DNA from: DATNIC01 sp035604635
GTDB lineage: Bacteria; Vulcanimicrobiota; Vulcanimicrobiia; Vulcanimicrobiales; Vulcanimicrobiaceae
Direction: 5' to 3'
DNA length: 44,537 nucleotides
NCBI GenBank assembly: GCA_035604635.1
Contig: DATNIC010000123.1
Span: forward strand, 1 to 44,537
In this document: in pieces, positions 24,339 to 30,957 of the stretch
How the letters are laid out: each line of letters starts with the position of its first letter
How positions within the stretch are numbered: the stretch's first letter is position 1
Made by a program: the position numbers and the translations under genes
Notes under the pieces: model-generated
The model's input: the letters and a program-made list of their open reading frames with translations, nothing else
The model's database searches: none
What the model was told of the DNA's origin: nothing

Positions 24339-25931
24339 CTAGATGTCGGCGCCTTTGTAGATGCGGACGCGGCGGTTGGGTTCGAGGCCGGTGCTGCGTG
24401 ATTGCAGACGGTAGCGCTCGGCGAGCTGGTGCTGCATGCGGCGAATGTATGACGTTTGGGGCGAGAGTTCGACGGCTTGGCTGTTGAGCAGCACTTGGTA
24501 GACTGCTTCTTCCGCTTCGCGTAACGCCAGCTCTTCGCTGTCGATCGAAGGCAGGTTGAAAAGGTCCTTGAGGGAGACCTGAATTTGCGTCGTCGTATTG
24601 GTCTTGATCGAGTAGATCGGGACGTTTTCGGACGCGATCTGCTTGAGCCGGGCCGATTCCTTGCGTTCGAGCGTCTTGAGCGTCAGAACCACGTCGGCCT
24701 CGTCCCACTTCCGGGCGACCGACGCGTTGACGCGCAGGTTGTGAATGGCGCGCTCGATCTTGTTGCGTGAAACGCCGTAGGGAAAGATCATCACCGGCTG
24801 ATCGTGTTCCGCCGCCGGCGCGCCTACGGTCGCGTAAAACGCGTCCTCGTCGTGCTCGCCGGAGGATCGGGCGATAGCCGACGGTGCGACGCCCAGGTGC
24901 GGGACCGCTTCGGGATTGGCCTCTTGGAGGACCGTTACGGCGCCACCGGGCATCCGCACGCGAACCTCGGGCTGCGGCGAGTAACCCCGCAGAAGCGCGT
25001 CGATCACGTCGGCGACGTTCGTGTGGATCGCCAGGCGATCGCGGTCTTGAATCTCGATCACGACGTCGAACGTCGGAGGCGCCTTGCGTTCCAAAACCGT
25101 CTTGCGCGTCCCGCGCCGGCGCGCTTCTTCATCGGAAAGCGTCACCGCGCTGATTCCGCCAACGAGATCGGAGAGCGTCGGGTTCATCAGAAGGTTCTCG
25201 AGCGTCTGGCCATGCGCCGTCCCGATCAGCTGCACGCCGCGCTCCGCGATCGTTCGCGCGGCCATCGCTTCGGCCTCCGTCCCGATCTCGTCGATGACGA
25301 CCGTTTGCGGCATGTGGTTCTCGACCGCCTCGATCATGACGTTGTGCTGCATCGCGGGATCGGAGACCGGCATGCGGCGCGCATGGCCGATCCCACGGTG
25401 CGGGACGTCGCCGTCGCCGGCGATCTCGTTCGAGGTGTCGACGATCACGACGCGCTTGCGGTCTTCGCTCAAAATGCGCGCGCATTCGCGCAGCATCGTC
25501 GTCTTGCCGACGCCCGGGCGGCCGAGCAAACAGATCGACTTGCCGCTGCGGACCACGTCGAGGATGATGTCGATCGTCCCGAACACCGCGCGCCCGACCC
25601 GGCACGTCAGGCCGATGATCTTGCCGGTTCGATTGCGAATCGCGGAGATGCGGTGCAGCGTCTTCTCGATGCCGGCGCGATTGTCGCCGCCGAAGGGCGA
25701 GAGACGCGACGCTACGTGCGCCAGATCTTCGTGCGTGACCGCGTTGTCCGCGAGAAATACGAAGTCGTTTTCGAAGCGCGCCTCGGGCGGGCGGCCGAGA
25801 TCGAGCACGACCTCGATGATCTGATCGACGTTGGGTAGCCGGACGAGCGACTGCCGGATCGGGAGGGGGAAGATATCGAGGAGCTGCGTGAGCTCCCAGT
25901 TCGGTGCGACAGACTCGGCGTTAACGGCCAA
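24339..25931 (-). CDS. AAA ATPase with R3H-type C-terminus (Ycf45/SpoIIIAA-like)
   Basis: The 530-residue protein matches the Ycf45 group found in cyanobacteria, plastids and several other phyla. The ATPase, related to stage III sporulation protein AA, has Walker A GRPGVGKTT (137-145), Walker B TVVIDEIG (210-217) and a GTAHGQTLENL segment. A long linker leads to a C-terminal nucleic-acid-binding R3H-like region (about 460-525; AEEAVYQVLLNSQAVELSPQ, R-R-M-Q-H-Q-L-A). Function is unknown; RNA or DNA binding is likely. The TTG start is supported by GAGGAT several bases ahead. Confidence 0.85.
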   Translation of the reverse strand: MAVNAESVAPNWELTQLLDIFPLPIRQSLVRLPNVDQIIEVVLDLGRPPEARFENDFVFLADNAVTHEDLAHVASRLSPFGGDNRAGIEKTLHRISAIRNRTGKIIGLTCRVGRAVFGTIDIILDVVRSGKSICLLGRPGVGKTTMLRECARILSEDRKRVVIVDTSNEIAGDGDVPHRGIGHARRMPVSDPAMQHNVMIEAVENHMPQTVVIDEIGTEAEAMAARTIAERGVQLIGTAHGQTLENLLMNPTLSDLVGGISAVTLSDEEARRRGTRKTVLERKAPPTFDVVIEIQDRDRLAIHTNVADVIDALLRGYSPQPEVRVRMPGGAVTVLQEANPEAVPHLGVAPSAIARSSGEHDEDAFYATVGAPAAEHDQPVMIFPYGVSRNKIERAIHNLRVNASVARKWDEADVVLTLKTLERKESARLKQIASENVPIYSIKTNTTTQIQVSLKDLFNLPSIDSEELALREAEEAVYQVLLNSQAVELSPQTSYIRRMQHQLAERYRLQSRSTGLEPNRRVRIYKGADI

Positions 25932-25981
25932 TGCACATCCTCGGTTGCTTGGTAGTTGTATGCGCCCTCGTCATGGCCCTG

Positions 25982-27472
25982 TTATTTCACGACCCGAATG
26001 CGGCGCAGTTGCGTATCGAAGGGACCTTGCATCCGGACCCCGGCTTTGAGCTCCAAGTTCAGGTAATCGATGATCTCCTTCGTGATCTCCTCACCGGGCG
26101 AGAGCACGGGAATCCCCGGCGGATACGGCGTGATCACCTCCCCGCAGATGCGTCCGGCGCTGGACTTGAACGTGACGATCTCGCTATCGGCAAGGAACGC
26201 CTCGCGCGGCGAGAGCCGGACCGGCGGCATCTTCGGAAGATGATACGTCCCGGTCTTCAGGCGCCGCTCCAAAATGCCGGACGGTGAGAAGATGTCGAGC
26301 GGACGATCTTCTCTTGCCAGCTCACGCACGCCGTCGACGAGCCACTCCGCGTGCTCGGGCGTCGTCCCGATGGTGAAGAGCGCAAGGCAGTTGAAGAGGT
26401 CGGCGAGCTCGAGCTGAACGTTGTAGCGCCGGCGCAGGATCTCTTCGGCCTCATAGCCGGTATAGCCGAGGTCCTTCACCGTGATCGTGATCTTCGTCGG
26501 ATCGAGATCGAAGACGCCGGGCCGGCCTTCGAGCTCCTCGCCGAAGCAGTAGATGCCGTCGATCGCGTTGAGCTGGCGGCGAACGTCGTTCGAGATCTCG
26601 ATCGTCCGGGAGAGCAGCGCGCGCCCTTCGAGCGCCATCTGCTTGCGCGCGACGTCGAGCGAGGCGACCAGCACCAGGTTCGGTGAGGTCGACAGAAACA
26701 GTTTGTAGACGCCCAGGAGGCGGTCGAGCCGGACGCGATCGCCCTGCTGATGGAGCATCGCCGTCTGCGACATCGAGCCGAGCATCTTGTGCGTCGAGTT
26801 GATGCACAGATCGGCCCCGCACTCGAGCGCCGATTTGGGAAGGGCCGGATGGAAGGCGAAATGCGGTCCCCATGCCTCGTCGACGAGCAAGATCTTGTCG
26901 CGCTGGTGGGCGATTTGCGCGATCGCCTCCAGATCGGCGGCAACGCCGTAGTACGTCGGGCTGACGAGGAAGACGGCCTTGATCTCGGGGTCGGCGTCGA
27001 GGGTGGCGCGGACCGTTTCGGGGGTCACCGTGTGATCCATGTGCAGCGCCTCGTCGACTTCGGGCTGCATGTAGATCGGGAGCGCCCCGCTCATGATGAG
27101 CGCGCCCATCGTGCTCTTGTGGGAGTTGCGCGGCAGCGCGACCTTATCGCCCGGATTGAGCGCGGCCATCATCATGCACTGGTTGCCGCTGGTACTGCCG
27201 TTGATGAGGAAGAGCGTGTGCGCGGCACCGTAGGCCTCGGCGGCGAGTGCCTGCGCCTCGACGAGCGGTCCGGTCGGCTGCAGCAGATCGTCGAGGCCGC
27301 GAATTTGGGTCAGGTCGATCGAGAGCACGTTGTCGCCGACGAACTCTCGGAACCCGCGCTCCATCCCGTGGCCCTGCTTGTGACCCGGCGTGTGAAACGG
27401 GATGACGCCGGCGTCGACATAGTCGAGCAGCACCTGAAAATACGGCGTCCGCGTTTGATCCAGCGGACGCAC
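25982..27472 (-). CDS. Orn/Lys/Arg decarboxylase, fold-I PLP enzyme (arginine decarboxylase SpeA/YaaO-like)
   Basis: The 496-residue enzyme decarboxylates a basic amino acid, probably arginine to agmatine for polyamine synthesis. PLP contacts include GSTSGNQ (92-98), H118 in RNSHKS, D198 in LLVDEAWG, and the Schiff-base lysine K229 in NSTHKMLGSMSQ. The length fits the Bacillus SpeA/YaaO class (about 480-490) rather than the 700-residue inducible enterobacterial enzymes; no N-terminal wing domain is present. Substrate is uncertain between Arg and Lys. The GTG start has AAGG 4 bases ahead. In Bacillus a relative (yaaO) adjoins tmk and holB, which here lie 3 kb away on the same strand. Confidence 0.88.
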   Translation of the reverse strand: MRPLDQTRTPYFQVLLDYVDAGVIPFHTPGHKQGHGMERGFREFVGDNVLSIDLTQIRGLDDLLQPTGPLVEAQALAAEAYGAAHTLFLINGSTSGNQCMMMAALNPGDKVALPRNSHKSTMGALIMSGALPIYMQPEVDEALHMDHTVTPETVRATLDADPEIKAVFLVSPTYYGVAADLEAIAQIAHQRDKILLVDEAWGPHFAFHPALPKSALECGADLCINSTHKMLGSMSQTAMLHQQGDRVRLDRLLGVYKLFLSTSPNLVLVASLDVARKQMALEGRALLSRTIEISNDVRRQLNAIDGIYCFGEELEGRPGVFDLDPTKITITVKDLGYTGYEAEEILRRRYNVQLELADLFNCLALFTIGTTPEHAEWLVDGVRELAREDRPLDIFSPSGILERRLKTGTYHLPKMPPVRLSPREAFLADSEIVTFKSSAGRICGEVITPYPPGIPVLSPGEEITKEIIDYLNLELKAGVRMQGPFDTQLRRIRVVK

Positions 27473-27547
27473 CCTGCCTTCGATCTTGACAGAGTGAGGC
27501 CTAGGGCCTTGCCCCGTCCTTACGGCTTCCTTAATACAGCTCGCTCG

Positions 27548-27961
27548 CTATACGGCTTCGGCGACGGGTTCGTTCGACGTTGCTGCCGTGTTTGCTAGCG
27601 AATCAAGCCTGGACGGAAAGTTGACGCGAATGTAGAGCCCATCACGGCTCTTGGTCGTTACTTCGCGCAGCCGGGCGCGGCGATCGTAGATGACTCGGAC
27701 TCCGGACCGCGGATCGTATGCGCGGCGGTCGCCGTTCTCGTCGTCGACGTGGATCGGAAGCGGGACGTCGCCGTTCGCGTCGATGTACGCGTTAAGCGCG
27801 TCGTGCGTGATCTCGACCGTGACGAAGCCGTTCGAGTAGCGCAGCGCAAAATGCGGAGCAAGGAACTCTTCGACCGGGACCAGACTCGAGGCACGCCGCG
27901 AGACGGCAAGCCTTCGAAGGGGAGCCGCTCCGTCGCGGTCGCGTTCTACGCGGCGTATCAT
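27548..27961 (-). CDS. Hypothetical protein, third gene of the HNH cluster
   Basis: I do not recognise this 137-residue protein. It begins with an Arg-rich stretch (MIRRVERDRDG), then has a compact central region (HFALRYSNGFVTVEITHDALNAYIDANGDVPLPIHVDD) that looks beta-strand rich, and ends in a low-complexity tail. No membrane segment or signal peptide is seen. Its ATG overlaps the upstream TGA (ATGA at 27958-27961), so it is translated together with the gene at 27958. Confidence 0.6.
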   Translation of the reverse strand: MIRRVERDRDGAAPLRRLAVSRRASSLVPVEEFLAPHFALRYSNGFVTVEITHDALNAYIDANGDVPLPIHVDDENGDRRAYDPRSGVRVIYDRRARLREVTTKSRDGLYIRVNFPSRLDSLANTAATSNEPVAEAV

Positions 27962-28338
27962 GAAGCCACTTCCTCTTCACTCGTGAAGCGCGCATCGCCG
28001 AACCATGAGTCTTCGCGCATTTCGTCTTCACCGAAGAGCCCGGCTTCCTGCGGCTCGGCTTCCGCGCTAAGGCGCTCACTTTCGGGTTCGGACTCGTGGG
28101 CGAACTGCTCGAATTCTTCGAGCTCAGCCGTCACTTCTTCCGGAGGGGCCAGCTCCTGTTCGATCATCGTCCCGGTTGCGAGCGCCTCGTATCGCTGCGT
28201 CGCGATCTCTTGCATCGCTGCTTGCGCGCCGGCATCCGCTTCGTCGGCTGCGTGAACTGCTTCCGCCATCTCGGCATCCGTCGCGCGACGGCGGAAGAGA
28301 ACGCGTCCGGCCGCATCCGAGACCGTGATGAACGCCAT
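27958..28338 (-). CDS. Hypothetical acidic protein, second gene of the HNH cluster
   Basis: The 126-residue protein starts with a short beta-like segment (MAFITVSDAAGRVLFRRR), then a helical Ala/Glu-rich stretch (30-60), and continues as a strongly acidic, probably disordered tail (EEVTAELEEFEQFAHESEPESE and on). A stop/start overlap of one base links it to the HNH gene ahead. I recognise no family. Charge and position would fit a partner or inhibitor of the basic HNH protein; that is speculation. Confidence 0.6.
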   Translation of the reverse strand: MAFITVSDAAGRVLFRRRATDAEMAEAVHAADEADAGAQAAMQEIATQRYEALATGTMIEQELAPPEEVTAELEEFEQFAHESEPESERLSAEAEPQEAGLFGEDEMREDSWFGDARFTSEEEVAS

Positions 28339-28868
28339 CAGGTCTCCACCCGCTGCTCGATGCTGACGTTGTACAGGAAGAGAAACTTATGCCACTCGTC
28401 CGGCAGGGTATTGCGCTTCACGCGGATCCAGGGGATGTACTTCGGCGTCTTGGGCTTGCGGCGCAGCGCCATGCTCGCGTGCTCGGGCGAGCGGTTATTC
28501 TTCCGGTTGTTGCAACGCATGCACGCGCACACGAGATTTTCCCACGTCGAAGGGCCGCCTCTACTGCGCGGAATCACGTGATCGACCGTCATCAACCGTT
28601 CACCGCGCAGACCGCAGTACTGACAGGTGTAGTCGTCGCGCAAAAGGATGTTCTTCTTCGTAAGCGCGACCTTCTGCATGGGCCGGCGAATGTAGTACAG
28701 CATTCGGATGATCGAAGGCATCCGCATCTCGAACGTCGGCGACGCGACGATCCGGTCCGCCCCGTGGACGACCTCCGCCTTGCCCGAGAAGATCAGTTTC
28801 ACGGCGCGCTGAAACGACGTGATGTTGAGCGCCTCGTACGTGAAGTTCAGAACCAAGACTTCACTCAC
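28338..28868 (-). CDS. HNH endonuclease, short conserved bacterial type
   Basis: The 176-residue protein has an N-terminal domain (1-70; VLVLNFTYEALNITSFQRAVKLI) seen in a widespread class of small HNH proteins of cyanobacteria and actinobacteria. An HNH domain follows: zinc pair C82-x2-C85, D96-H97 in TVDHVIPRSRGG, N111 in WENLVCACMRC and the second zinc pair C116-x2-C119. The last His of the motif is replaced by Asn. Its role is unknown; it is usually chromosomal and not linked to restriction systems. The GTG start has TAGGAG 7 bases ahead. Confidence 0.88.
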   Translation of the reverse strand: MSEVLVLNFTYEALNITSFQRAVKLIFSGKAEVVHGADRIVASPTFEMRMPSIIRMLYYIRRPMQKVALTKKNILLRDDYTCQYCGLRGERLMTVDHVIPRSRGGPSTWENLVCACMRCNNRKNNRSPEHASMALRRKPKTPKYIPWIRVKRNTLPDEWHKFLFLYNVSIEQRVET

Positions 28869-28998
28869 GCGCAGCTCCTAGCACCAAACGAAAGCGAGGC
28901 ACTACGGGCCTCGCTTCGGCATAGGCTAGCGTGGCGACGAGTTCGCCTACGAGGGCTTCGACGGGCGGGGCTACAGCCTCCGTATGGCTCGTCGACAT
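28861..28998 (-). CDS. Possible 45-residue protein ahead of the HNH gene
   Basis: An ATG at 28998 opens a 45-codon frame (MSTSHTEAVAPPVEALVGEL to the end LGAARE) whose stop overlaps the HNH start by 8 bases. Composition is plausible for protein, and the arrangement would couple it to the HNH gene. No ribosome site is convincing. It may be a leader or chance. Confidence 0.3.
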   Translation of the reverse strand: MSTSHTEAVAPPVEALVGELVATLAYAEARPVVPRFRLVLGAARE

Positions 28999-29029
28999 GA
29001 TACGGAAAATGTACGCTCGGAGCCGGATT

Positions 29030-29629
29030 TCACCTTCGCGAAGCGGGCTCGTGAGCCGCCGACATCGCACTAAAATAGCGGTGCAGCCGCCGGTCCCCAC
29101 TGAGCTCGGGATGGAAGGACGACGCGAGGACGTTGTTCTGCCGAACCAGGACGCCGTGCCCGTCCAGACTGGCGAGCACGTCGACCCCCTTGCCGGCGCG
29201 TTCGATCCATGGGGCTCGGATGAAGATCGCCGGAAAAGGGTCTCCTCCCAGGGCCGGGATCGTCAGGGGGACTTCGGCCGAGGCGATCTGCCGCCCGAAA
29301 GCGTTGCGCCGCACCGTGATGTCGATCAAATCGAGCGTCGGTTGATCCATTCCGACGATGTCGTGCGCCGCAACGACCATCCCCATGCACGTGCCCCAGA
29401 ACGGCATTCCGCCGCGGACGCGCTCGACGATCGGTTGCGTGAGGTCAAAGCGCTGCAGCAGGCGGACAACGGTGGTCGATTCCCCGCCCGGGACGATCAG
29501 CGCATCGACTGCATCGAGATCGCGCCTGGTCTTGACGGCCACGGCGTGCGCACCGATGTCCTCGAGCGCACGCATGTGCTCGACGACGTCACCCTGCAGA
29601 GCCAGGACGCCGATTGTAGGCTCTTTCGT
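29030..29629 (-). CDS. pdxT: Pyridoxal 5'-phosphate synthase glutaminase subunit, noncanonical start
   Basis: PdxT frees ammonia from glutamine for PdxS. The family N-terminus TIGVLALQGDVVEHMRAL is encoded intact, but upstream of it the frame has no ATG, GTG or TTG back to the pdxS stop, which is itself in frame. I place the start at ACG 29629 (giving M/T-K-E-P-T-I-G-V-L); ATC at the isoleucine preceded by AAAGAG is another option. From ACG it has 199 residues, the usual size, with oxyanion G-G-E-S (48-51), nucleophile C81 in GTCMGM and H173/E175 in SFHPELS. The first internal ATG (29575) would delete the first strand. Confidence 0.85.
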   Translation of the reverse strand, partial: TKEPTIGVLALQGDVVEHMRALEDIGAHAVAVKTRRDLDAVDALIVPGGESTTVVRLLQRFDLTQPIVERVRGGMPFWGTCMGMVVAAHDIVGMDQPTLDLIDITVRRNAFGRQIASAEVPLTIPALGGDPFPAIFIRAPWIERAGKGVDVLASLDGHGVLVRQNNVLASSFHPELSGDRRLHRYFSAMSAAHEPASRR

Positions 29630-29632
29630 GTC

Positions 29633-30529
29633 TCAGTTGCCTCGCGAGGCGAGCAATTGCGACTCCGGAAGCGCGCGGATATCGAGCCCTTCCATCGCTT
29701 TGGCTTCCTCCGGAATCGCTTGATGGGCGGCGAGCACGATCTCGGGATCGTCCCAATGCGTCGTCGCATCGACGATCGCTTTCGCAAACGCTTTCGGATC
29801 GGTCGATTTGAAGATTCCCGAACCGACGAAAATCCCTTCGGCCCCAAGCTGCATCATCAGTGCCGCATCGGCGGGCGTCGAAACGCCGCCGGCGCAAAAC
29901 AGGACGACGGGGAGCTTCTTGTTCTTGGCAACATCCACTACGAGCTCGAGCGGCGCGCCCAAATCGCGCGCCCGCGCGACCAGCTCTTCTTGCGGTACCG
30001 CGTGCAGCTCGGCGATCGTGTCGCGAATCGCGCGCATGTGGCGCACGGCTTCGACGATGTTCCCGCTGCCGGCTTCGCCCTTGCTGCGGATCATCGCCGC
30101 GCCTTCGGCGATCCGGCGCAACGCCTCGCCCAGATCGCGCGCCCCGCAGACGAACGGCACCTTGAAAAGATGCTTGTCGACGTGATACTTGTCGTCGGCC
30201 GGCGTGAGGACTTCGGATTCGTCGATGTAGTCGATCCCAAGCGCCTCGAGCTGGCGCGCCTCACCGAGGTGGCCGATCCTGACTTTCGCCATGACGGGGA
30301 TCGTCACGGCATCCATGATCCGCTTGATCAGTGCGGGATGGCTCATCCGAGCGACGCCCCCCGCGGCGCGAATGTCGGCGGGAATCCGCTCGAGCGCCAT
30401 CACCGCGACCGCGCCGGCTTCCTGGGCGATCACCGCGTGTTCGGGGGTGACGACGTCCATGATGACGCCGCCCTTGAGCATCTGCGCGAGCCCACGCTTG
30501 ACCGTGACCGTCCCAATTTGCTTGTCCAT
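29633..30529 (-). CDS. pdxS: Pyridoxal 5'-phosphate synthase lyase subunit
   Basis: PdxS builds PLP from ribose-5-phosphate, glyceraldehyde-3-phosphate and ammonia. The 298 residues include D25 in VIMDVVTPEHA, K82 in PVMAKVRIGH and K150 in MIRSKGEAGSGN, the residues known to carry the sugar adducts. The phosphate sites G-E-A-G-S-G-N and GGVSTPADAALMMQLGAEG are intact. The ATG at 30529 has AGGAA 6 bases ahead. Four bases after the stop the pdxT frame begins. The gene lies 47 bases downstream of the Pro-rich membrane protein gene. Confidence 0.95.
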   Translation of the reverse strand: MDKQIGTVTVKRGLAQMLKGGVIMDVVTPEHAVIAQEAGAVAVMALERIPADIRAAGGVARMSHPALIKRIMDAVTIPVMAKVRIGHLGEARQLEALGIDYIDESEVLTPADDKYHVDKHLFKVPFVCGARDLGEALRRIAEGAAMIRSKGEAGSGNIVEAVRHMRAIRDTIAELHAVPQEELVARARDLGAPLELVVDVAKNKKLPVVLFCAGGVSTPADAALMMQLGAEGIFVGSGIFKSTDPKAFAKAIVDATTHWDDPEIVLAAHQAIPEEAKAMEGLDIRALPESQLLASRGN

Positions 30530-30576
30530 GGTGTTCCTATCGTAGCAAGACACCACAATGGGGCTAATAGATACGC

Positions 30577-30957
30577 TTAGAAGCTGAAGTTCGACGTCGG
30601 CGTGCTCGAGGGCGCCGGCGTCGGTGCGGACGGGATCGGGGCGGGGGTCGGACGCCGGGTCGGCCTCGGGGTCGGCGGGGGCGGCGGCGTGACGCGCGGG
30701 TCGGGAAAGTGCGGATCGGTGGCGACGGCGGTGACCTGCACCTGCTTCCAACTCTGCGGAGCCTGCGATTGCGTCGGGACGGCCGACGGCATGACCGGCG
30801 TCGGGAGGGGCCGCGTCTGCTCGGTCACTTGGCTGAGGACCCGATCGCCCAGCTGATTGCCGATGATGATCGCCATCAGCAGGACGACCGAGCCGATGAT
30901 CAAGCTCCAACTGAGGAAGGCTCGCGGTGGACGTCCGCGGCGCCGCCGGGGGATCAT
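30577..30957 (-). CDS. Single-pass membrane protein with Pro/Thr-rich outer part
   Basis: The 126-residue protein has a basic N-terminus (MIPRRRRGRPPRAF), one membrane segment (about 15-33; SLIIGSVVLLMAIIIGN) and a disordered Pro/Thr/Ser-rich C-terminal region. The topology should be N-in with the Pro-rich part outside. No enzyme motif is visible. Its ATG overlaps the stop of the glycosidase gene (ATGA at 30954-30957), so the two are coupled. It could act as a wall-spanning anchor or spacer; that is inference. Confidence 0.65.
   Translation of the reverse strand: MIPRRRRGRPPRAFLSWSLIIGSVVLLMAIIIGNQLGDRVLSQVTEQTRPLPTPVMPSAVPTQSQAPQSWKQVQVTAVATDPHFPDPRVTPPPPPTPRPTRRPTPAPIPSAPTPAPSSTPTSNFSF

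Noticed and set aside
27487..27515. TTGACA as a plus-strand -35 box
   Set aside because: No -10 box follows at 16-18 bp and no plus-strand gene lies downstream.
30539..30547. Extended -10-like TGCTACGAT ahead of pdxS (minus strand)
   Set aside because: A start from it would fall next to the ATG and leave the clear AGGAA ribosome site outside the transcript; pdxS is more likely read from upstream.
28931..30580. 549-codon plus-strand frame
   Set aside because: It is antisense to pdxT and pdxS.
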